Position numbers and translations under genes: made by a program
Assembly (NCBI RefSeq): GCF_005925345.1
Contig: NZ_SSHJ01000034.1
Location: 1,614-41,626, forward strand
Direction of reading: 5' to 3'
From: Pedobacter ureilyticus
GTDB lineage: Bacteria > Bacteroidota > Bacteroidia > Sphingobacteriales > Sphingobacteriaceae
Length of the DNA stretch: 40,013 nt
Shown: in pieces, positions 14,345-21,828 of the stretch
How the letters are laid out: the number at the start of each line of letters is the position of its first letter
Numbering within the stretch: the stretch's first letter is position 1
The notes under the pieces: generated by a model
Database searches by the model: none
Seen by the model: the letters and a program-made list of their open reading frames with translations, nothing else
What the model was told of the DNA's origin: nothing

Positions 14345-16018
14345 TTATAGGTTAGGACTTGAGAAGCCAAGTTTCGCCATTCCTGTTTTAATTTCTGGTG
14401 CGCTCATTAACAAATTCCAAAGTAATTGGCTCCTATGGTTTTCTATCATGATGATGATTGGACCTTGGTCTATGGCTAAATGTGAAGAAGCAAACCAAGG
14501 ATCGTTGAGATTGAAAGCATCTACAAAGCCGTATTCTTTCCAAATTTTATCTCCGAGTTTATAGTAAAAGAATTTTAGTGCCGCCATAGATTGCGTAGGT
14601 GTATACGGAAATGATGCTAGTGCTGCAGTTGGCGCTATTACACCTCTGTCATTGTTTGGCGAACTTGCCGTGTATCCTCCGGGAATGTCGCTAGCGGTTA
14701 GACCCCAGCAATCTGCACTATAGCCATTGTGTTTTGCGGGATTAGCTACGCAGTAATTGTAGTTAATCATGGCATGGGCTTTGTTTTGGGTTTCGTAATT
14801 GGCGTAAGCATCAGTCAATCCATTTGGGTTGATGCCTAAAAACGAATAGTGTGATAAGAATAAAGGGCCGCCATTGGCACTGCCCAATGGCAATTGTACG
14901 CCATAATACGTATTTCCGTTTTTCATGGCTCCGTTTCTTGCCCAACCTTCGTCGTAAACTAATTTTGGTATAGTGTAAGTAGGAGATGAAGCTGCTAGAA
15001 CGTAGGTAATCAAGCATTCATTCCAACCTTGTATTTTTAAGTTGATGTCCCAGTTAAAATCTGGGCTCCAATGCCAAGTAAGTGAATTGGCTCCATTGCG
15101 GTACCAGCTCCATTCTACTTGGTTATATAGTGTAGTGATGTCGTTTCTTAAATTAGTTTCTGCTGTAGTAGCACCATCAAAATATTGACGGGCAGTAAGC
15201 AAACCGGCCATCAGTAACGAAGTTTCTACCAAATCGCCACCGTTGTCTTTTGCGCTAAATGCGATGGCTTTTCCGGTGTTGCCGTTAATCCAATGTGAGT
15301 ATGCACCATGGAAACGGTCGGCAGTTTTTAGGAAGTTTACCATTTGTTGTACTCGGGCTAGTCCATCAGCTCTGCTTATAAAATTGCGATGAATACCAGC
15401 TACGATTGCCATTGTGCCAAAGCCCGAACCGCCAGAAGTAACAGTGTTGCCCGAGGTGTTTCTTTCTCTCGCCATACCACTTGCCGGATGGCCAAAGTCC
15501 CAAAAGTATTTAAAGGTTTGTTTTTGAACTAGGGTTAGTAGTTCTTCGTCGCTTATGCGGGGAAATTTGTCGGTTTCGTCTATGCCCGACATTAAAGTGA
15601 TGTTTACGGGGTTAATCAATCTTCCGCCTGAGGCAGATTTAAGTTGCTCGTTAACTGAAAGCGTGTATGTGGTAAAAGAGGCAAGGTTATTTTGTGGACT
15701 TATATTAATGATCTTATTACCATCTTCGTAAGCAGGGGTAATTGTGACTGTTGTTCCGGTTTGGTCTTTTAACAAAATACCGTTGTTTACTGTAGCGGTG
15801 TTAATTGCTTCGGTAAAAGTAAATTTGATAACTGGTTTGCCGCTAAGGTTGGTGTACTTTAAGCTACCGTTGTTGGTGCCGTTAATAGTGAATGACAAGG
15901 AGGTATCGGTTGATAAGGAACTAGTTTGGTCATTCTTTTTGCATCCACCAAATAAGAATAAAAATGCGACCAATACATTGAACGAAGTAACTAGTTTACT
16001 GATGTTACACTTTGCCAT
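14345..16018 (-). CDS. GH144-family beta-1,2-glucanase-like lipoprotein with N-terminal Ig-like domain
   Basis: The ATG at 16018 (MAKCNISK) gives a signal peptide with lipobox LFGGC, Cys at about residue 26, and 557 residues; an upstream ATG at 16042 would only add eight residues. Residues about 38-135 look like an SbsA/Big_5-type Ig domain (VIKFTFTEAINTATV, then TYTLSVNEQLKSASGGRLI). The GH144 barrel fills the rest with the same blocks as the paralog: GMARERNTSGN, GGSGFGTMA, ADRFHGAYSHW, GGDLVETSLLMAGLL, WHWSPDFNWDIN, GWNECLITYVLAASSP and LAIDQGPIIIMIENHRS. The extra domain may hold the enzyme away from the outer membrane or bind glucan. It lies 52 bases after the LamG-domain lipoprotein gene. 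Confidence 0.88.
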   Translation of the reverse strand: MAKCNISKLVTSFNVLVAFLFLFGGCKKNDQTSSLSTDTSLSFTINGTNNGSLKYTNLSGKPVIKFTFTEAINTATVNNGILLKDQTGTTVTITPAYEDGNKIINISPQNNLASFTTYTLSVNEQLKSASGGRLINPVNITLMSGIDETDKFPRISDEELLTLVQKQTFKYFWDFGHPASGMARERNTSGNTVTSGGSGFGTMAIVAGIHRNFISRADGLARVQQMVNFLKTADRFHGAYSHWINGNTGKAIAFSAKDNGGDLVETSLLMAGLLTARQYFDGATTAETNLRNDITTLYNQVEWSWYRNGANSLTWHWSPDFNWDINLKIQGWNECLITYVLAASSPTYTIPKLVYDEGWARNGAMKNGNTYYGVQLPLGSANGGPLFLSHYSFLGINPNGLTDAYANYETQNKAHAMINYNYCVANPAKHNGYSADCWGLTASDIPGGYTASSPNNDRGVIAPTAALASFPYTPTQSMAALKFFYYKLGDKIWKEYGFVDAFNLNDPWFASSHLAIDQGPIIIMIENHRSQLLWNLLMSAPEIKTGMAKLGFSSPNL

Positions 16019-16070
16019 ATTTATTTTGCAAAGCAACCACACTCGTTATAGAATGTGGTTGCTTAGTTTT

Positions 16071-16949
16071 TTATTTTCCAGCTAATTCCAATTCATACAT
16101 TGCTTTTACAACCGCATCTGGCATAAACGCATTATAGATTTTCAATTCGTCTATTTTACCGGTCATTAAACCAAATTCTGTATTTGTATTCACACTTTTT
16201 CCAGGAATTAAATTGTAATGAGTACCTATGATTAATTCGCTCGGCTCATACGATTTGAACAAGTTGTTTCCGGTTCCTCTGTCTGAATAGCTGCCAATAT
16301 TTTGTCCATTAGCTAATACGTTAAACCGCCCGGTTTTACCATTGTAACTTAAAACCAAATGAACCCATTTCCCCGGACCAATTTTTGGAGATAGTGTGGC
16401 ATTCAGATTATCCTGACTGCCTCCACCTACAGTAGTAAATCTTGGCCCTACTTTGAGAATATCGGTGTTAGAGGCTGGATAACTGTTTGTATTAAGCCTG
16501 AAATCTAAGTTGCCGTTGTAGTTCGCTGGTCTTGCTATAGACATTAGCATTGTTTTTTTAGAACCATTGTTAGAGATTTCTACCCATGCACTAATTGTAA
16601 AACTAGTTAATACGTCTGTCTTGAATGCAGCAAATTGATTAGCATAATATAAATATCCAGCGTTTAAATTAAGGGCTTTTCCTTTAAAACCAGTTACAAA
16701 AGAATCTCCAATTTTTGACGTAGGTGCTGTATTTGTAAGCTTTTCACTATATGAATCGTCAAAAGGGAAATAGGCAACCAGATTATCTTTAAGAATCTCA
16801 TCAGAAGTTCTGAAACCACCGATAGTTCCCTCGTAATCAGCAGTATTTACCTCTGGCAATCCGTTTGGGTTGTTACCTTTTTTACAGGAAGATAGTAGCG
16901 CAGCGCTTAAAGCTACATACGCTAGGTAATTTTTTATTTTAAAGTTCAT
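16071..16949 (-). CDS. LamG-domain surface lipoprotein of the polysaccharide locus
   Basis: The 292-residue lipoprotein has Cys at about residue 22 in LLSSC. A short linker is followed by a LamG/concanavalin-A-like jelly-roll domain at about 56-285, with NLVAYFPFDDSYSE, GKALNLNAGYLYY, FTISAWVEIS, KWVHLVLSYNGKTGRFNVLANG and GKIDELKIYNAFMPDAVVKAMYE. In Bacteroidota loci the gene after SusD usually encodes a surface glycan-binding protein (SusE/F-like role). This one sits exactly there, 26 bases after SusD. Binding of beta-1,2-glucan at the cell surface is the likely role but is inferred from position and fold. Confidence 0.85.
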   Translation of the reverse strand: MNFKIKNYLAYVALSAALLSSCKKGNNPNGLPEVNTADYEGTIGGFRTSDEILKDNLVAYFPFDDSYSEKLTNTAPTSKIGDSFVTGFKGKALNLNAGYLYYANQFAAFKTDVLTSFTISAWVEISNNGSKKTMLMSIARPANYNGNLDFRLNTNSYPASNTDILKVGPRFTTVGGGSQDNLNATLSPKIGPGKWVHLVLSYNGKTGRFNVLANGQNIGSYSDRGTGNNLFKSYEPSELIIGTHYNLIPGKSVNTNTEFGLMTGKIDELKIYNAFMPDAVVKAMYELELAGK

Positions 16950-16975
16950 ATTTCCAATTTTTTAAAAGGTCATGT

Positions 16976-18526
16976 TTAATTATAGAAAGGATTTTGGTCT
17001 AGTAAACCTTTTGATAAATCTCTTTGCTGTTGTGGTATAGGCAACAGTCTATCTCTATTGGGGTTATAGGCTGTTTTGCCTGCTGCTTGCATTACCTCTG
17101 CATCGATTTCCCACCTTACAATATCGAAAAAGCGTTCATGTTCCATGGCTAATTCTATTCTTCTTTCGTGACGGATGGCATCTCTAAGCTGCTCTTGAGA
17201 GGTAAAAACTACATCTGGAAGTGTTCCGCTTGGGGCACCTCGTCTTGCTCTTTCTCGTATGCTATTTAAAGCATCCAATGCAAGTGTAGTATTTGCTGTG
17301 CCACCCAGTTCGTTTGCAGCCTCAGCATACATTAGTACTACATCAGCATATCTTAAAATTCTAACATTCATCCACCATGAACCTCTTGTATTGTACATGG
17401 CAATATAAGCCGGGTTGGCTAAAACTTTATGGTTGTATTTCGGATTTGGTACTTCTGTAGGAAAGAAGGGAGCTTTTTGGCCATATACGGTAAAGCGGTC
17501 GTTTCCTGCAGAGCTACAATAAAGAATAGTTCTTTCTCGACGAGGATCATTTGGCTCATATGCAGCTTCTAGCTGTGCGCTGGGCATATTCCATCCCCAA
17601 CCTCTGTTCCATTCAGTAGTATTTCCTCTTGTGCCTTGTATGCTTGCATATTGAATACCATTTGCCGTTTGCACCTGTGCACTAGCAGTACCTTGTATTT
17701 CAAATACCGATTCTTTACTGTTTTCACCTTTTTCTCCAAATATATCCGAGTAGTTAACAGATAGATCGTATTGGCCAGAGGTCATCACTAAGTTTGCTGT
17801 TGCCATCGCTTGAGACCACTTTTTCTGATATAAGTAAACTTTCGCTAAAATTCCATTGGCTGCTCCTTTTGTAGATCTTCCTATAAACTTCTTATCCCAA
17901 CTTAACGGTAAATTAGCTGCGGCAAATTGTAAATCGCTTTCGATAAAAGCATAAATTTCAGCTACTGAACTTTGCGGAGTGTTGTTGTTGGTTTCTAGAG
18001 GTCTGTCAATTTTAGGAACTCGTCCAAAAGCTCTAACTAAAAAGAAATAAGAATAGCCTCTCAAAAAACGAGCTTCGGCTTCTGCCTGTAATTTCATGGC
18101 ATCTGTAGCTATTATTTCAGTATTGTTTTGTACCTGATCAATAATCCTGTTACAGCGGCTTATCATGGCGTAGTACTCTGACCACAAAGAGTTTACTCTT
18201 CCGTTGGTTAGTGCAGGGAAGTTGTCCATTCCAATGACATCTGCTCCACCATCGGTAGGCGTACTACCTTTGTCTGCGTCATCACTTCTAATGCTGGTCA
18301 CTACCATAAAACCATCAGAAACATAATTGTATGCCCTTAAGGCATCATACGCAGCGAATAGGAATGTATCGTAAGGTGTACCTCCTTGTGGATAAGGATA
18401 GTTATCAGAGGTGTAGGCACCTTGCCTTTGCGTGTCCAAAAACTTTTGGCAACCAGTACCTATACTAACTAGTGATAATGCTAAGGCGCCAATGGTTATT
18501 TTTGATTTATGATTGAATAATTTCAT
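16976..18526 (-). CDS. SusD/RagB-family glycan-binding outer membrane lipoprotein
   Basis: The 516-residue lipoprotein has a lipobox ending GTGC with Cys at about residue 26, then the SusD N-terminal motif QKFLDTQRQGAY. The TPR-like helices (ARFLRGYSYFFLVRAFGRVP, AANGILAKVYLYQKKWSQAM) and the C-terminal SusD part (NVRILRYADVVLMYAEAANE, IRERARRGAP, IRHERRIELAMEHERFFDIVRW, NRDRLLPIPQQQ) are all present. SusD lids the SusC channel and captures oligosaccharides. Its gene follows SusC after 22 bases, as expected for a translated pair. The protein is full length. Confidence 0.95.
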   Translation of the reverse strand: MKLFNHKSKITIGALALSLVSIGTGCQKFLDTQRQGAYTSDNYPYPQGGTPYDTFLFAAYDALRAYNYVSDGFMVVTSIRSDDADKGSTPTDGGADVIGMDNFPALTNGRVNSLWSEYYAMISRCNRIIDQVQNNTEIIATDAMKLQAEAEARFLRGYSYFFLVRAFGRVPKIDRPLETNNNTPQSSVAEIYAFIESDLQFAAANLPLSWDKKFIGRSTKGAANGILAKVYLYQKKWSQAMATANLVMTSGQYDLSVNYSDIFGEKGENSKESVFEIQGTASAQVQTANGIQYASIQGTRGNTTEWNRGWGWNMPSAQLEAAYEPNDPRRERTILYCSSAGNDRFTVYGQKAPFFPTEVPNPKYNHKVLANPAYIAMYNTRGSWWMNVRILRYADVVLMYAEAANELGGTANTTLALDALNSIRERARRGAPSGTLPDVVFTSQEQLRDAIRHERRIELAMEHERFFDIVRWEIDAEVMQAAGKTAYNPNRDRLLPIPQQQRDLSKGLLDQNPFYN

Positions 18527-18548
18527 TTTGCTAAAAATTTAGTGGATT

Positions 18549-21500
18549 TTAAAATGTTACATTTAACCCAAAACTGTAAATTGCGGGAACTGGATAAACA
18601 CCGTTGTCGGCGCCACCTCCTGTAATGCTTCCAATCTGCGCCTCTGGTGTATATCCAGTTACCCTAGACCATGTTTTAATGTTTTGTCCGCTAATGAATA
18701 GGCGTAAATTTCTTGCATTTATTTTTTTAAGTAAATCTGATGTGAACGAATATCCCAACTGTACAGTACGTAGTCTAAAATAGGATCCAGATTCTAAATA
18801 ATGCGAGCTAAACAAGAAGTTGTTTCCTCTAGTATTATCTAAAATAGGTTCTACGTTTGAGGTTCCCGGTCCTGTCCAAGCTCTAAGTCTATTTGCTTCA
18901 TAATTTAAAGTTGCGAAGTTAGAAGTGCGACGTTGAGTGTAAATTTTATTTCCAGCCACTCCTTGTCCTTCAACTAACAAATCAAAGCCTTTGTAATCTA
19001 AAGATAGGCTCATGCCATATTGGTAAGGAGCAAATGGGGTACCTAGATAAGTTCTGTCTAAGGGAGAAATTACACCATCACCATTAATGTCTTCGTAAGC
19101 AATATCACCAAGTTGCGAGTTAGGGAATTGGGCCATGTTAAGCATTTCTTTGGCAGTTTGATAGATGCCGATCTGTCTGTAGCCATAGAAATAGCCTATG
19201 GATTGACCAGAGTTCGTCAGATTTACACCGCCATTTCCTGTAATTTGGAATTCAGTGTTTTGTCCCAAAGAAACAACTTTGTTTTTGTTATAGCTAAAAT
19301 TTCCTGAAAGATTATAGTTGACCTGGCCGATATTATCTGAGTAACCTAAGCTTAGTTCGATACCTTTGTTTGTAAGCTTTCCAAGGTTTGTATAGTATGT
19401 GTAACCTCCTTGTGTGGCAGGAAGAGGGAATGAAGTGATATTACCATCCGTTGTCTTGTTATAGAATGTCACATCCGCACTTAGTCGGTTTTTTAGCGCT
19501 TTCATCTCAAAACCAACGTCAATTCCTTGCACTACTTCGTATCTTAAATTTGGATCTGGACGGTAAGCATTGTCTATGGCAGTATAAACAAATTCTCCAA
19601 AAACAGCCTGCGAACCTGTTGAGAGGCCTTGTTGATATAAGTTAGCCGGTGCGCCATTGGCATTTCCTAAACGACCCCAAGACGCACGTATTTTTAAGTA
19701 GTCGATGGCCTTGATATTATCTTTGAAGAAACCCTCTTCGCTTGCTACCCAACCTAAACCTACACTTCCAAAAGTGCCCCATCTATTTTGAGGAGCGAAG
19801 CGAGAGCTGCCATCTCTTCTAATAGTTCCGTTGAATAAATATTTATCTTTATAAGAGTAGCTCACTCTGCTAAACAAACCAGCATTTGTTTCTTCGCCAC
19901 CTCCGCCAGAGTTACCTAGTACATTGTTGACATTTACAATGCCCAAGTACCAAAGGTCTGGATCATTTGGTACGACAAGTGTACTGTCAGTTCTAGATCC
20001 GCTTAAATTAGATCCAGCAAACCTCAAAGAAGTGAAACCAATCATTGCGCTGAATCTGTGACCGCCATCAAGAGATTTGTCGTAGGTTACAGTATGATCT
20101 TGCTGATAACGATGCGATTCGGATTGCGATTGAGATACGGTAGATCTAAATTGATTATCAATTACCGTCGTAGTGGCTCCTCCATTTTCACCTATGTTAA
20201 TAAAAGAGAACGGGGGACGTGAAAAACTCCTAGAATTTGAAAATCCGAAGTCAGCGTACACGGTAGACCTAGCTGTGAAATCTTTTAAAAATTTTAATTC
20301 TACAAAGGCGCTTCCGTTAAACCTTAAACTTTTATTTATAGAAGTTCTGTTATTACGCTCAATCGAGGCCATCGGATTTCCCACTTGTGCTCTTTGAAAT
20401 GAAGGCATTGCATAATAGGTACTTTCATTCTCTCTGATGGGAACAATAGGTGCAGCCCATAAAGCATTTGTTAAACTCCCAGATGTTGGGTTATATTTTG
20501 AATAAAATCCCGTGATATTACCACCAACTTTTAAATTGTCATTCACTCTTATCTCCTCGTTAAGGCGAAGTACATACTTTTGATAATCTTCGTACTTAAC
20601 TACACCTTCCTGCTTGTTGTAACCAAAGTTAATTAGTGTTGAGGTTCTTTCCCCAGTATTAGAGAAGCTTAAACTGTTAGAGTTGATAACTCCTGTCTGC
20701 AAGATTTGGTCTTGCCAATCAGTATTTGCATTGTAGTTACTGAAGTCGAAGGGTGATGCATTGATATTAGTTAGTTGAGTTGAAAATAACTTTTTAAATT
20801 CATCCGCATTCGTCACGTCAACTTTATCTATTACCTTCTGTAATCCAATATTGCTAGTGAAATTAACTCTGGTCTGTCCTTTCGCAGCTCTTTTAGTAGT
20901 AATAGCAATTACACCATTAGCACCTCTCAAACCATAAATTGCCGAGGAAGATGCATCTCGCAATAGATCTATAGACTCAATATCGGCAGGGTTTAAAAAA
21001 GCAATATTGTCCTGGATTAAACCGTCCACAACGTAAAGTGGATCTGCAAAGTTCGTACTTGCAATACCTCTTATTCTTACTACTGGATTAGCGCCAGCGC
21101 CGCCCGAATTTACCACCGTTAAACCCGCTACTTTTCCCTGCAATGACGCAATTGGGTTTACGGCTGGCATTTTGGCCACCTCATCGCCTTTAACGCTTGT
21201 GATTGCACCAGTAATGTCGCGTTTTTGTTGAGTACCATAGCCTACAACTACAACTTGCTCCAAGCTTTGAACATCTTGCGTCAAAGTTACGTTTATAGTT
21301 GATCGGTTGTTTACTGGCTCTTCTTTAGTAAGATAGCCTTGATAGCTAAACACTAAGATTGCATTTCCAGGTGCACTAATTGTAAAATTTCCATTTGATT
21401 CTGTTTGGACTGCTTTGTTAGTGCCTTTTAACATAATTGTAACAAATGGCATAGGACCTGCATTATCTTTTACCACACCCTTAACTGTAACGTTTTGGGC

Positions 21501-21572
21501 AAAGGCAACGTCTGATAATAAAAGCAAACAAAAACAGGCTAAAACAGAAAGTTCTGTAAAGATTTTTTTCAT
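18549..21572 (-). CDS. SusC/RagA-family TonB-dependent glycan importer
   Basis: The ATG at 21572 (MKKIFTELSV) starts a signal peptide ending VAFAQ and gives 1007 residues; the longer frame to 21635 has no such start. A carboxypeptidase-regulatory-like domain (VKGVVKDNAGPMPFVTIMLKG) precedes the plug (VVVGYGTQQKRDITGAITSV, VDGLIQDNIAFLNPADIESI, SIYGLRGANGVIAITTKRA). A 22-strand barrel then ends in VTF. It should carry oligosaccharides across the outer membrane with TonB energy, with the next gene (SusD). The N-terminal anti-sigma interaction domain is absent, so control is expected through the upstream HTH regulator. The 256-base gap to that regulator must hold its promoter; I see no perfect TAnnTTTG box, only TATACTTG at 21662-21669. 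Confidence 0.95.
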   Translation of the reverse strand: MKKIFTELSVLACFCLLLLSDVAFAQNVTVKGVVKDNAGPMPFVTIMLKGTNKAVQTESNGNFTISAPGNAILVFSYQGYLTKEEPVNNRSTINVTLTQDVQSLEQVVVVGYGTQQKRDITGAITSVKGDEVAKMPAVNPIASLQGKVAGLTVVNSGGAGANPVVRIRGIASTNFADPLYVVDGLIQDNIAFLNPADIESIDLLRDASSSAIYGLRGANGVIAITTKRAAKGQTRVNFTSNIGLQKVIDKVDVTNADEFKKLFSTQLTNINASPFDFSNYNANTDWQDQILQTGVINSNSLSFSNTGERTSTLINFGYNKQEGVVKYEDYQKYVLRLNEEIRVNDNLKVGGNITGFYSKYNPTSGSLTNALWAAPIVPIRENESTYYAMPSFQRAQVGNPMASIERNNRTSINKSLRFNGSAFVELKFLKDFTARSTVYADFGFSNSRSFSRPPFSFINIGENGGATTTVIDNQFRSTVSQSQSESHRYQQDHTVTYDKSLDGGHRFSAMIGFTSLRFAGSNLSGSRTDSTLVVPNDPDLWYLGIVNVNNVLGNSGGGGEETNAGLFSRVSYSYKDKYLFNGTIRRDGSSRFAPQNRWGTFGSVGLGWVASEEGFFKDNIKAIDYLKIRASWGRLGNANGAPANLYQQGLSTGSQAVFGEFVYTAIDNAYRPDPNLRYEVVQGIDVGFEMKALKNRLSADVTFYNKTTDGNITSFPLPATQGGYTYYTNLGKLTNKGIELSLGYSDNIGQVNYNLSGNFSYNKNKVVSLGQNTEFQITGNGGVNLTNSGQSIGYFYGYRQIGIYQTAKEMLNMAQFPNSQLGDIAYEDINGDGVISPLDRTYLGTPFAPYQYGMSLSLDYKGFDLLVEGQGVAGNKIYTQRRTSNFATLNYEANRLRAWTGPGTSNVEPILDNTRGNNFLFSSHYLESGSYFRLRTVQLGYSFTSDLLKKINARNLRLFISGQNIKTWSRVTGYTPEAQIGSITGGGADNGVYPVPAIYSFGLNVTF

Positions 21573-21828
21573 ACCGTTTTTTAATATTTGATTATTTGAA
21601 TACACGAATGTTGAACTTTTGGATGATAACAACAAGTGAATTTACCTGCACATTACTACATCAAGTATAATTTTAGGTATATCTCAATGCTTAGCTTAAT
21701 GGTGCTTTATGCTGTTAAAATGCCTGTTTTTGTGCTTTCAAATAAGAAATTGATACTACTACAAAAACGGTCTATTCGTTTTGGTTGTAGTGTAACAGAA
21801 ATGTGATGTGAGAGGTAATGATGTAGTA

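Noticed and set aside
21662..21669. TATACTTG as the -7 box of the SusC operon.
   Set aside because: It has one mismatch to TAnnTTTG and the nearest TTG is only 15 bases upstream, so I mention it in the SusC entry but do not list it as a promoter.
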